From Akkermansia muciniphila (GTDB lineage Bacteria; Verrucomicrobiota; Verrucomicrobiia; Limisphaerales; SXQI01), in NCBI GenBank assembly GCA_945867235.1, contig CAMBHS010000007.1, forward strand, positions 1 to 42,385: a stretch of DNA of 42,385 nt, in the 5' to 3' direction. This document shows positions 9,523-17,668 of this stretch, piece after piece. The notes below the pieces were generated by a model, which saw nothing but the letters and a program-made list of their open reading frames with translations, was not told where the DNA came from and ran no database searches. Both the position numbers and the translations under genes were made by a program. Position 1 is the first letter of the stretch. Every line of letters starts with the position of its first letter.

Positions 9523-10278
9523 TTACTTCCACCTCCTGCTCTCCACGACCTTGAGGGTCAGGAATAGAAAAAAACCAGTCAAACTCAGGTAAAAAACCAA
9601 GTTACTGGTGTCGATAATTCCACGGGAAAAATCTTCCAAATGTTCAGTCAGCGAAATAAATGTAAAAATTTTGGCCTGCCAACCTGCCATAGGGATGGGC
9701 ACCAAGGCTCGCAGGCTTAACAGAAAAATTGTCAACCCCATGCCGTAACTCAAGGCGGCTGCGATCAACTGGCTCCGGGACAATGCTGATGCAAAACAGC
9801 CCAATGAAATATATACCGATCCCAACAACCCAATCCCTAGATAGGTGGTGATCAACGTGCGGTAATCGAAGGAAGCGGAGGCTTGGTTCGTGTATTCGTG
9901 CAGGATCACCATGTAGCCGCCCAGTGGCAACCAGGTGACCATAAAAAATACCAACGCACCACTGAACTTGGCGAACACCACTTCGAGATCGCTCACGGGG
10001 GCGGTCATCAGTGTTTCAAAAGTCCCCGTGGATTTCTCATGGGCAAAGGTGCGCATCGTCATCACCGGCGTCGTGAGGAGCATTAGCATCCAAAAATAAA
10101 CGGTCGCATAAAAAATGCGGGTGATGGGTGTATCCGTCGGCTCGCCCTGCAATTTAGGGAGCATGTCCATGATGCTGAACCCCAAAAGGAGCAACACCAT
10201 GCTCACGATCACGTAGCCCGAGAGCGATAAAAAATGGCTGGCCAATTCCCGGCGCAGCAGGGTTAGGTAAACTCGCAT
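9523..10278 (-). CDS. ABC-2 type permease (GldF-like)
   Basis: The 251-residue protein has six hydrophobic segments in the ABC-2 arrangement. The segment MRTFAHEKSTGTFETLMTAPV after TM2 is the coupling-helix signature of GldF/NosY-type permeases. It begins with a strong AAGGAGGAG site placed inside the end of the ATPase gene and ends 3 bp before the GldG-like gene. With those two it forms a complete exporter or membrane-remodelling ABC complex in the inner membrane. The substrate is not predictable. Confidence 0.85.
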   Translation of the reverse strand: MRVYLTLLRRELASHFLSLSGYVIVSMVLLLLGFSIMDMLPKLQGEPTDTPITRIFYATVYFWMLMLLTTPVMTMRTFAHEKSTGTFETLMTAPVSDLEVVFAKFSGALVFFMVTWLPLGGYMVILHEYTNQASASFDYRTLITTYLGIGLLGSVYISLGCFASALSRSQLIAAALSYGMGLTIFLLSLRALVPIPMAGWQAKIFTFISLTEHLEDFSRGIIDTSNLVFYLSLTGFFLFLTLKVVESRRWK

Positions 10279-10285
10279 CGTGTCC

Positions 10286-11227
10286 CTACTCCTCCTTCTC
10301 CGTGCGGGTGATTTTTACGAACACATCCTCCAACGTATGACGTCCATGGGTTAACTCGCGCATCGGCCAACGCTGTTCGCAGGCCCATTGGCAAATCTGC
10401 GGGCGCAATTCCAGCCCCTCGCGACTCGTCATCGTGACGCGCTTCCAGTCTCCGTCAATGGAAATGATGTCGCACGTTTCCACCTCGGGCTGCGTCGCGA
10501 AGAATTCCTGAAGATCGTTTGTGGCCGCGCTGAGTTCCGTGACCACGGGGCTCCGTTGAAAAATTTTCCGATGTAAATTATCCGTCCCATCCGAGGCCAG
10601 TATCCGGCCTTGGTGAAGGATGAGCACATGGCTGCAGGTCGCCTCGACTTCGGGAAGGATATGGGTCGAAAGAAGAATGGTGTGTTTGCGACCTAGGTCT
10701 TTGATCAATTGCCGCACATTACGCAGTTGGTTGGGGTCGAGTCCGATAGTGGGCTCGTCCAAGATGATCAATTCTGGATCATGCACCAACGCATCCGCCA
10801 GACCCACCCGTTGCCGGAAGCCCTTGGAAAGCTGCCCGATAATGCGCTTCTGAACCTCGGTGAGGCTGCACATTTCCATAACCGCATCAACGCGTTGGTG
10901 GGAAGCGGATACCCCCAGACCCTTGAGGCGTGCGCGGAATTTTAGATACTCCCGGACACGCATATCGAGATGCAACGGATTGTTTTCGGGCATATACCCA
11001 ATGCGCCGACGCACCTCGTCCGCTTGGGTGAACACATCATACCCAGCGACACGGACTGTTCCGGAAGTCGCGGCGAGAAAACAGGAAAGTATGCGTAAAA
11101 TCGTGCTTTTACCGGCACCATTGGGCCCGAGCAACCCGACCACCTGACCGCGTTCCACCGTGAACGATTCGTTGGCCACCGCGAGGTGACCCGAGTAGCG
11201 TTTGGTCAGGTTAACCACTTCTATCAT
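10286..11227 (-). CDS. ABC transporter ATP-binding protein (GldA-like)
   Basis: The protein is 313 residues from ATG 11227. It has Walker A GLLGPNGAGKST, the signature LSKGFRQRVGLADAL, Walker B LIILDEPTIGLD and the switch His in LLSTHILPEVE. The C-terminal extension of about 90 residues is typical of ABC-2 ATPases. An upstream ATG at 11239 would add four residues; MIEVVNLTKRY is the usual family start and was preferred. It sits 58 bp after the HtrA gene and 7 bp before the permease gene. It energises the permease/GldG pair. Confidence 0.9.
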   Translation of the reverse strand: MIEVVNLTKRYSGHLAVANESFTVERGQVVGLLGPNGAGKSTILRILSCFLAATSGTVRVAGYDVFTQADEVRRRIGYMPENNPLHLDMRVREYLKFRARLKGLGVSASHQRVDAVMEMCSLTEVQKRIIGQLSKGFRQRVGLADALVHDPELIILDEPTIGLDPNQLRNVRQLIKDLGRKHTILLSTHILPEVEATCSHVLILHQGRILASDGTDNLHRKIFQRSPVVTELSAATNDLQEFFATQPEVETCDIISIDGDWKRVTMTSREGLELRPQICQWACEQRWPMRELTHGRHTLEDVFVKITRTEKEE

Positions 11228-11285
11228 CGGCTCAAGCATAGTTCAAACGATCCAAGGCAATACCAACATGCACTTTGGATAGGAA

Positions 11286-12650
11286 TTAGCGAACGCGCAA
11301 CTCTACAACCATTCGACGCAAAGGGCGACCTGCCAATATGGAAATTTTCAGGGTGCTTCCTTGCTTTTTATTATTCAGAAATCTGGCCGTACTGGTGATG
11401 CCATGAATCCGTTGGTTATCCAGTCCTAATAGAATCACGCCCCGCCCAAAATTCGCTGCACCCGTTGGACTCTCTTTTTCGACCGCCGTGATGATGAGTC
11501 CACCGATCGAATCGAGCCCCGCTCGCAGAGCGATGGCAGGGGTGAGTTCCTGCACTGTGCAACCCAGTTTTCGGCGGATAAGATCAGCGTTGAAAAAAGT
11601 CGTCTCAGCCACCAAACGCAGCACCATGTTTTTGCGCTGCCCATCCCGTTGGATGGTGAGTTTTATATCCTCCTTATCTCCTGCGTTGATCAATTCACGG
11701 TTCAATGCAAACGCATTGCGGGGCGTGTGACCATTGACCCGCACGACCTCATCCCCTTTCTGCAATCCGCATTTCTCCGCCGGACTCCCTTCCTCCACTC
11801 CGGCGACCAGCAAGCCGCTGGTGCCTGCCTGTATGCGAGCCCCAAACCAAAGTGAGGCCGCGCCTTCGGGAGTAAAAATCTCGTTAACAGCCTCGTTGAC
11901 GCGCTTGATGGGGATGGCGAATCCGATGCCGCTTCCTTCTTTGTAAATAGCCACATTCAATCCGATCAATTCTCCTCGCAAATTGATCAACGCTCCCCCG
12001 CTGTTTCCGGGGTTGATTGCGGCATCGGTCTGGATCCAATCTTCCCGTTCGAGTAAACCATCCTCCGCTTGGGAACGGCGCGTTTTGGCACTCAGAATCC
12101 CCCGGCTGACAGATCCTCCAAGGCCGAAAGGGTTCCCCAGAGCGATGACGGTTTCCCCCAATAGCAGATCGTCATCGATTGCGAATTTCACCGGAACAAA
12201 TTTTTCCCCTTTTTTACCTGCAAGTTTCAGCAAGGCGACATCACTGCGCCGTGTTCCACTCACGACGCGCGCTCCCAGAACCCGGCCATCATTCAACTTC
12301 ACACTGATTTCCGTGGCGTCCTCGATCACGTGAATGTTGGTGAGAACATAACCTTCCTCGTCGATGATCACGCCGGAACCTGCGCTTGTTTCGGGGGGCA
12401 TTTCCTGTGTGAAAGGAGCCCAAGCATCGCGCCACCAGTCGTAAATATAGCCCTGCCTTTTCGTCGTCGTTCGCGCACTGATATTCACCACACCCGGCAT
12501 GGCTAATTCAATCGCAGTGACTGTGGCATCGCGCCGTAATTCGCTCGATGGAGCCGCCGCTCGCGTGGGTTCCGCCTTGGAGAGGAGACTGCCATTGACG
12601 AGTAAAAATACCATCCCCGCCCCACAAAAAAGTCGCATTGTCCTGTTCAT
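11286..12650 (-). CDS. HtrA/Deg-type periplasmic serine protease
   Basis: The protein is 454 residues from ATG 12650. That start was chosen because AAGGA lies four bases upstream and a signal peptide begins there (residues about 5-25). The trypsin-like domain carries His107 (TNIHVIE), Asp137 (RSDVALLKL) and Ser217 (NPGNSGGA). Two PDZ domains follow (about 270-355 and 370-450). Deg proteases degrade or hold misfolded periplasmic proteins during envelope stress. It is the first gene of the run that continues into the ABC/DUF4340/AsmA cluster, which fits an envelope-maintenance theme. An upstream in-frame start at 12707 exists but would spoil the signal peptide. Confidence 0.9.
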   Translation of the reverse strand: MNRTMRLFCGAGMVFLLVNGSLLSKAEPTRAAAPSSELRRDATVTAIELAMPGVVNISARTTTKRQGYIYDWWRDAWAPFTQEMPPETSAGSGVIIDEEGYVLTNIHVIEDATEISVKLNDGRVLGARVVSGTRRSDVALLKLAGKKGEKFVPVKFAIDDDLLLGETVIALGNPFGLGGSVSRGILSAKTRRSQAEDGLLEREDWIQTDAAINPGNSGGALINLRGELIGLNVAIYKEGSGIGFAIPIKRVNEAVNEIFTPEGAASLWFGARIQAGTSGLLVAGVEEGSPAEKCGLQKGDEVVRVNGHTPRNAFALNRELINAGDKEDIKLTIQRDGQRKNMVLRLVAETTFFNADLIRRKLGCTVQELTPAIALRAGLDSIGGLIITAVEKESPTGAANFGRGVILLGLDNQRIHGITSTARFLNNKKQGSTLKISILAGRPLRRMVVELRVR

Positions 12651-12783
12651 CGGATCCTTAATTTTAAGCCTGAGTTTCCCTCCTACGCCGCATGAGTGCG
12701 TCAACAATCGTCAACCCACTGTGAACATCAATTTGCTTCCAAAGCTTGACTTTGCAAGACACTGCAAGGAAAAGCAATGGATC

Positions 12784-14250
12784 GTGCTTTTCTGGCCGAA
12801 TAATTTTTACGAGGAATGGCGTCAACACGGTGTCGCCGGCGGGTCATTAAGGGACGCCGATCCGACACCGCCGGAAAAATTACTGCAACAGATTTGGCTG
12901 CATCAAAGGATTCACCGGGATGGAATCACAACGATCGACGGTCAATCGGTTCGCATTTTGCACCCGGGTTTTTGGAATCACGAAGCAGGGCCCGATTTCC
13001 GCAACGCCATTGTTCAGTTTGGCAATGATCCTCCCCGGGTTGGTTCGGTGGAGATAGATCTTTCGCCGTCGTTTTGGCAAAGCCACGGCCATGAGTCCAA
13101 TCCACGTTACCGAGATGTTATTTTGCATGTCGTTTGGCAGGGTTCAAAACCAACCCAAGGTCGGGCTACCTTGCTGCTGAAACCGCTTCTGGATGCACCG
13201 CTGGAAGAACTGGCACTTTGGTTTGCCGCAGAAGAATTGCCCGGACCCCAAGCCAGCATCGGAAAATGCTCCGCCCCATTACGCAACCTCAAGGGAGAGT
13301 CGATCACGGAGTTGCTTCGCCAAGCGGCTCAAGTGCGGCTCCATCGCAAGGCCACGCAACTTCAAGCCCGTGCCCGCGAAACAGGCTGGGAGCAGGCCCT
13401 GTGGGAATTCGCGCTTTCCGCCCTCGGCTATAAACACAATCGCTGGCCTATGCGCCGATTGGCAGAATTAAACCCCTGGCTGTCGGGAAATTCAAAGAAT
13501 CCGCAAAGTCTGGAGGCTCGCCTTTTAGGTCTCGGCAACCTCCTTCCACGAGAATCCAAGGCGGGATCAGTTCATCTCCACCTCCGTGAACTCTGGGATG
13601 TTTGGTGGCGGGAGGCTGATGCGGTTCGATCTCTCATTTTGCCCCGTGAAAGTTGGTGCATGGCGGGGTTGCGTCCCGTCAATCAGCCCGTCCGTCGTCT
13701 TGCCCTAGCGGCTGGGTGGCTCGCTGAGGGACGGATGATCCCACGTCTGGAGCGTTGGCTGGAGCAATCTCTGCCTGATGAGGCTTTGCCACGCACTCTA
13801 GAGGCGGCATTTGCCGTTGCACCCCATCCGTTTTGGCAAAGTCACTGGACCTTTCGATCGTCGATCCAAGGAACCCCACAACCGATGCTGGGTTTGACCC
13901 GTGCCACCGATCTAGCGATCAATGTGGTCTTACCCTGGCTGTGGATGCGTGCGGTCGCCAGCCAGAATGATTCGTTGAGGCGTGTCGCCGAACATCGCTA
14001 TTTCGCGTGGCCGGCGAGTCAGGATAACGCGACACTGAAACTCGCACGCCTCCGTTTGTTGGGGGAAACGAAAAGTGCATTATTCAAAACCTCGTCCGCA
14101 CAACAAGGGTTGTTGCAGATTGCCCAGGATTTTTGCAACCATTCCAACGCGCTCTGCGAGGGTTGCCCCTTTCCGGAACTGGTCCAGGCATGGCAGGTGC
14201 GGTTATCTGGCGGAGTCCAATCGGTCGATCGATCCATCACACCTCTTTGA
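12784..14250 (+). CDS. DUF2851 family protein
   Basis: The protein is about 488 residues. The line PPEKLLQQIWLHQRI ... VRILHPGFWNHEAGPDFRNA is the hallmark of DUF2851, and a C-terminal CEGCPF-type cysteine segment (CNHSNALCEGCPF) may bind metal. The function of the family is unknown. The start is uncertain. GTG 12784 lies just before the conserved NFYEEW segment, and GTG 12721 is also in frame. The longer frame from 12499 runs back across the start of the HtrA gene and is unlikely. A 7-bp hairpin (12750-12756 with 12763-12769) covers part of the AAGGA at 12766-12770. The 3' end overlaps purU by 14 bp. Confidence 0.7.
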   Translation: MLFWPNNFYEEWRQHGVAGGSLRDADPTPPEKLLQQIWLHQRIHRDGITTIDGQSVRILHPGFWNHEAGPDFRNAIVQFGNDPPRVGSVEIDLSPSFWQSHGHESNPRYRDVILHVVWQGSKPTQGRATLLLKPLLDAPLEELALWFAAEELPGPQASIGKCSAPLRNLKGESITELLRQAAQVRLHRKATQLQARARETGWEQALWEFALSALGYKHNRWPMRRLAELNPWLSGNSKNPQSLEARLLGLGNLLPRESKAGSVHLHLRELWDVWWREADAVRSLILPRESWCMAGLRPVNQPVRRLALAAGWLAEGRMIPRLERWLEQSLPDEALPRTLEAAFAVAPHPFWQSHWTFRSSIQGTPQPMLGLTRATDLAINVVLPWLWMRAVASQNDSLRRVAEHRYFAWPASQDNATLKLARLRLLGETKSALFKTSSAQQGLLQIAQDFCNHSNALCEGCPFPELVQAWQVRLSGGVQSVDRSITPL

Positions 14251-15082
14251 CCACGCCCCAATACACGTCCAACCGCTGGCTCAAATAAAGGCGGATTGCA
14301 CGGACCAACGTCGGCGTTTCGAGTTTTTGTCCCGCTGCCACGATATCCTTGAGCTCCATTCCCGGGCGGATAAGAAAGCTGGATTGGGTGATGATCGGGC
14401 CTTCATCAAGGTGCATCGAAACAAAATGGGACGTCACTCCGGCGATCTTTACCCCGTGTTCATAGGCCTGACGGTAAGCCTGGGCTCCGGGGAAACTCGG
14501 CAATAAGGAGGGATGGATATTGATGATTTTATTTTTGTAATGCCAGACAAAGTGGGCTGCTAAAATTTTCATGAACCGCGCGAGAATGATAAAGTCCACT
14601 TCATGCTCGTCCAATAGTTGCAACACCTGCTCCTCCGCTTTGGATCGATCCTCCCACGGCACATGGACAAATTTTAGACCCGCCTCGCGTGCCATAGGCT
14701 CCAAGTCGCGATGGTTGGAAATGACGACTGCGATCTCCGCTTTGATCTTTCCGTCGCCGAAAGCCTTGATCAACCCTTGGAAACAATGGGACTCGCGAGT
14801 GACAAAAATCGCGGTGCGTTGACGCTGTCTGGGTTCCGTGAAACGAGCCTTGATCTGCATTCCCAGTGCTTTGGCGAGAACTTGCAAGCCGTCCTTCACC
14901 GCCGCCGGATCCATCGCATGCAAACTCCACGACGCTTGGATTGTCATGCTGAAATGCCCTCGCGTCACCTGCTCCTCCATCGCCTCGATATTCGCCCGCT
15001 GCGCAAAAAGGAAGCCCGTGACCCGTGCAATCACGCCCGTTTTATCCCGTCCAATCACCGTTATCGTCGCAAAATGCTTCAT
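14237..15082 (-). CDS. purU: Formyltetrahydrofolate deformylase
   Basis: The 281-residue protein has an N-terminal ACT domain (about 5-80) and a formyltransferase-fold domain (about 88-281). The catalytic set is N188, H190 and D226, seen in IINIHPSLLP and HLDEGPI. The enzyme hydrolyses 10-formyl-THF to formate and THF, balancing C1 pools and feeding formate to PurT in many bacteria. The length is typical. It is convergent with the DUF2851 gene and faces a 313-bp spacer upstream. Confidence 0.93.
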   Translation of the reverse strand: MKHFATITVIGRDKTGVIARVTGFLFAQRANIEAMEEQVTRGHFSMTIQASWSLHAMDPAAVKDGLQVLAKALGMQIKARFTEPRQRQRTAIFVTRESHCFQGLIKAFGDGKIKAEIAVVISNHRDLEPMAREAGLKFVHVPWEDRSKAEEQVLQLLDEHEVDFIILARFMKILAAHFVWHYKNKIINIHPSLLPSFPGAQAYRQAYEHGVKIAGVTSHFVSMHLDEGPIITQSSFLIRPGMELKDIVAAGQKLETPTLVRAIRLYLSQRLDVYWGVVKEV

Positions 15083-15395
15083 GGATCACCGAAGTAAACG
15101 TGTTCCTTCGAAATCTGAAAGATGAAAATATCAATCTTCGCTGGGAAGGGAGTCCGCAGAGGCACAAATTTTCGAATCTTGAGCGAATAATAATGGCAAG
15201 AATGGCGTCCTATATTGGAAGTTCAAATAGACATGCCTGCAACCCGTAAAATCCATTTCACCGCACCGCACCGGAACCCGCGAATCAGTCCCCCGAGATG
15301 GGGACAGGATCATCCGATCGAGTTGCGACCAATGTCCTTGACGTCCATCGCGCAGAAAATTACACATGTGAAACACATGATCCAACCTAGCACCC
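15083..15395. other. Divergent intergenic spacer, no gene seen
   Basis: This 313-bp spacer separates purU (-) from the Tat oxidoreductase gene (+). A frame on the minus strand covering part of it has no recognisable product. Apart from a promoter-like pair (separate entry) and a CACATGTG palindrome near 15364-15371, nothing stands out. Confidence 0.5.
15338..15366 (+). promoter_or_regulatory. Sigma70-like promoter candidate for the Tat oxidoreductase gene
   Basis: TTGACG (15338-15343) and TACACA (15361-15366) are 17 bp apart and end 29 bp before ATG 15396. The -35 is good, the -10 is weak. Confidence 0.3.
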
Positions 15396-16694
15396 ATGAA
15401 ATCTCCCATGAACCCCGATGACTCCCCGTCCCGTCGCGAATTTTTGAAATCCTCCGCAGTGGTGATGGGAGCTGTCGCCGCCCCCTATCTGCTTTTCCAA
15501 AGGGAAAGTTTTGCCGCCAATAGCGCCACGCTCAAGGTCGGGCTGATCGGTTGTGGCGGGCGAGGAAGCGGTGCGGCTAACCAAGCTCTGGCGGCTGACA
15601 AGAACGTCATCCTCACAGCGATGGGGGATGCGTTTGATAACCGTTTGCAGGGAAGTCTCAAGGCGTTGCAGGAATCCTCGGGCAAACAAGTGCAGGTGAC
15701 GCCTGACCATTGTTATGTGGGTCTCGATGCCTACCAGAAGGTGATCAATTCGGGGGTCGATGTCGTGATCCTCACCACACCCCCGGGTTTTCGTCCCGCC
15801 CATCTCAAGGCGGCGATCGCTGCGGGCAAACATGTTTTTTGCGAAAAACCGATGGCAGTCGATGCCCCCGGGGTTCGTTCAGTGTTGGAATCTGCGGCGG
15901 AAGCCAAAAAGCAAGGCCTCGCCATCGCCTCGGGTTTTTGTTGGCGATCCAACATGGGTGAACGCGCCATCATGAAAAGAATTCACGATGGGCAGATCGG
16001 CCAGATCCGCGCTCTTTACAACACCTACAACACAGGCCCGGTCGGGGGGGCTCCCGTTCGCAAACCGGAAATGACGGATATGGAATACCAGCTTCGTAAC
16101 TGGTATCACTTCACTTGGCTTTCTGGGGATCATATTGTTGAGCAGGCGGTGCACAGCCTCGATAAAATGGCATGGGCGATGAAGGACGTCCCGCCGGTTC
16201 GGTGCATGGCTCACGGCGGACGCCAGGCTCGAACGGGCGACGGAAACATTTACGACCATTTCGAAGTTGTTTACGACTACGCAAACGGGGAACGAGGCTT
16301 TCACTTCTCGCGGCAACAGGCCAACACCGCATCCGAAAATGCTGATTATTATGTCGGCTCCAAGGGTTACGGTAAAATAAAGGCTTTCGGTGCCCTAGAA
16401 CTCGACGGAGAGAACCCCTGGAAGTTTCAAGGGGAGCGTCCCGATATGTATCAGGTGGAGCACAACGAATTGTTCGCATCGATCCGCAGTGGAAATCCGA
16501 TCAATCACGGCGTATGGATGGCGTCCAGCACGATGCTGGCGATCATGGGGCGCATGTCTGCTTACACGGGTCAAGTCATCACTTGGGAGCAGGCGATGAA
16601 TTCGCAGGAAGTTCTCGCCCCCCTCCAGTTTGATTGGAACACCCCTTTGACCATGCCCAAGATCGCGATCCCTGGAGTGACCAAATTCATCTAA
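15396..16694 (+). CDS. Tat-exported Gfo/Idh/MocA family oxidoreductase
   Basis: The 432-residue protein begins with a twin-arginine signal (SRREFLKSSAV, residues about 12-22). A Rossmann NAD(P) domain follows with VGLIGCGGRGSG, then the CEKPMAVD motif that holds the catalytic lysine, then the Gfo/Idh/MocA C-terminal substrate domain. Such exported dehydrogenases are greatly expanded in Verrucomicrobiota and Planctomycetota and act on sugars or inositols, often from polysaccharide breakdown. Carriage of the cofactor by Tat export of the folded enzyme is consistent. The substrate is unknown. A second Met at 15408 is an alternative start. The Tat sugar isomerase gene follows after 50 bp and is likely co-transcribed. 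Confidence 0.9.
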   Translation: MKSPMNPDDSPSRREFLKSSAVVMGAVAAPYLLFQRESFAANSATLKVGLIGCGGRGSGAANQALAADKNVILTAMGDAFDNRLQGSLKALQESSGKQVQVTPDHCYVGLDAYQKVINSGVDVVILTTPPGFRPAHLKAAIAAGKHVFCEKPMAVDAPGVRSVLESAAEAKKQGLAIASGFCWRSNMGERAIMKRIHDGQIGQIRALYNTYNTGPVGGAPVRKPEMTDMEYQLRNWYHFTWLSGDHIVEQAVHSLDKMAWAMKDVPPVRCMAHGGRQARTGDGNIYDHFEVVYDYANGERGFHFSRQQANTASENADYYVGSKGYGKIKAFGALELDGENPWKFQGERPDMYQVEHNELFASIRSGNPINHGVWMASSTMLAIMGRMSAYTGQVITWEQAMNSQEVLAPLQFDWNTPLTMPKIAIPGVTKFI

Positions 16695-16744
16695 AAATCA
16701 GATAAAGTTATCGTTAAAGTAACTCCTGAACCATCAAAATACCC

Positions 16745-17638
16745 ATGAATCAGTCTTCTCGCCGAGATTTTCTTAAGACGTCGATTGTCGCTGCAACGGC
16801 GATCGCGGGCGGATCCGCAAGGGCGGCCAATACGCCGGTGAAACGCGTCCGTAAAGCGATCATGTATGCCACGGTCGGGGTTCCGGGCACGACCATGGAG
16901 AAATTCAAAATTCTTAAGGAGGTCGGGTTCGAAGGGGTGGAGCCGATGAGCCACATGAATCAGGACGAGGTTCTGGCAGCCCGAGACGCGACTGGATTGG
17001 AGATTTGCAGTGTCTGCTGCAACACCCATTGGGCCAAACCGCTTTCCTCGCCCAGCGAGGATGTGCGTAAGGTCGGGTTGGAGGGGCTTCTGCACACCCT
17101 TCGCGATGCCCATCGGTATGGTGCGTCATCCATTCTATTCGTGCCTGCGGTGGTGGACAAAAATATTTCCTACGCAGACGCCTACACCCGGTCGCAGGCG
17201 GAGATTCGCAAAGCTCTGCCGCTCGCCGCTGAGTTGAAGGTCAAGATCGCCATTGAAAACGTGTGGAACCAGTTCCTTCTAAGCCCGTTGGAAGCGGCGC
17301 GATATGTGGATGAATTCCAGAGCCCGTGGATCGGATGGCATTTTGATGTGGGCAACGTCATCAACTACGGATGGCCGGAACAATGGATTCGTATCCTCGG
17401 ATCCCGAATCCAGAAATTGCATATCAAAGAATTCAGTCGTAAACGACGTGATACCGAGGGGCTTTGGAAAGGGTTCGACGTCCCATTCCTTGAAGGGGAC
17501 AACGATTGGCCATCCATCATGAAAGCCTTGGGGGATATTAAGTATGAGGGCTGGGGGATTGCTGAACAGGGCGGCGGAGGCACCAAGGAAGGTCTGAGGT
17601 CGTTGTCGGAGAAAATGGATAAAATATTCGCCAGTTGA
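16745..17638 (+). CDS. Tat-exported sugar phosphate isomerase/epimerase-like protein (xylose isomerase-like TIM barrel)
   Basis: The 297-residue protein starts with a twin-arginine signal (SRRDFLKTSIVAATAIAGGSARA, residues about 5-27). An AP-endonuclease-2-like TIM barrel follows, with FEGVEPMSH early, AIENVWNQ in the middle (metal-ligand Glu), WHFDVGN, LHIKEF and a C-terminal EQGGG. These are the usual metal-binding positions of hydroxypyruvate isomerase and sugar epimerase relatives. It probably acts with the Tat oxidoreductase 50 bp upstream in sugar conversion outside the cytoplasm. The exact reaction cannot be inferred. Confidence 0.88.
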   Translation: MNQSSRRDFLKTSIVAATAIAGGSARAANTPVKRVRKAIMYATVGVPGTTMEKFKILKEVGFEGVEPMSHMNQDEVLAARDATGLEICSVCCNTHWAKPLSSPSEDVRKVGLEGLLHTLRDAHRYGASSILFVPAVVDKNISYADAYTRSQAEIRKALPLAAELKVKIAIENVWNQFLLSPLEAARYVDEFQSPWIGWHFDVGNVINYGWPEQWIRILGSRIQKLHIKEFSRKRRDTEGLWKGFDVPFLEGDNDWPSIMKALGDIKYEGWGIAEQGGGGTKEGLRSLSEKMDKIFAS

Positions 17639-17646
17639 TCTTCAGC

Positions 17647-17668
17647 CTCACGCTGTCACAGGCGTGAG
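17647..17668. terminator. Hairpin at the junction of convergent genes
   Basis: A perfect 7-bp stem, CTCACGC with GCGTGAG, encloses an 8-base loop and covers the stop codon of glgB, 8 bp past the end of the sugar isomerase gene. No U-run follows on either strand, so termination is only suggested. Confidence 0.3.

Noticed and set aside
12499-12783. Long N-terminal extension of the DUF2851 protein
   Set aside because: It overlaps the start of the HtrA gene on the other strand and does not resemble the family.
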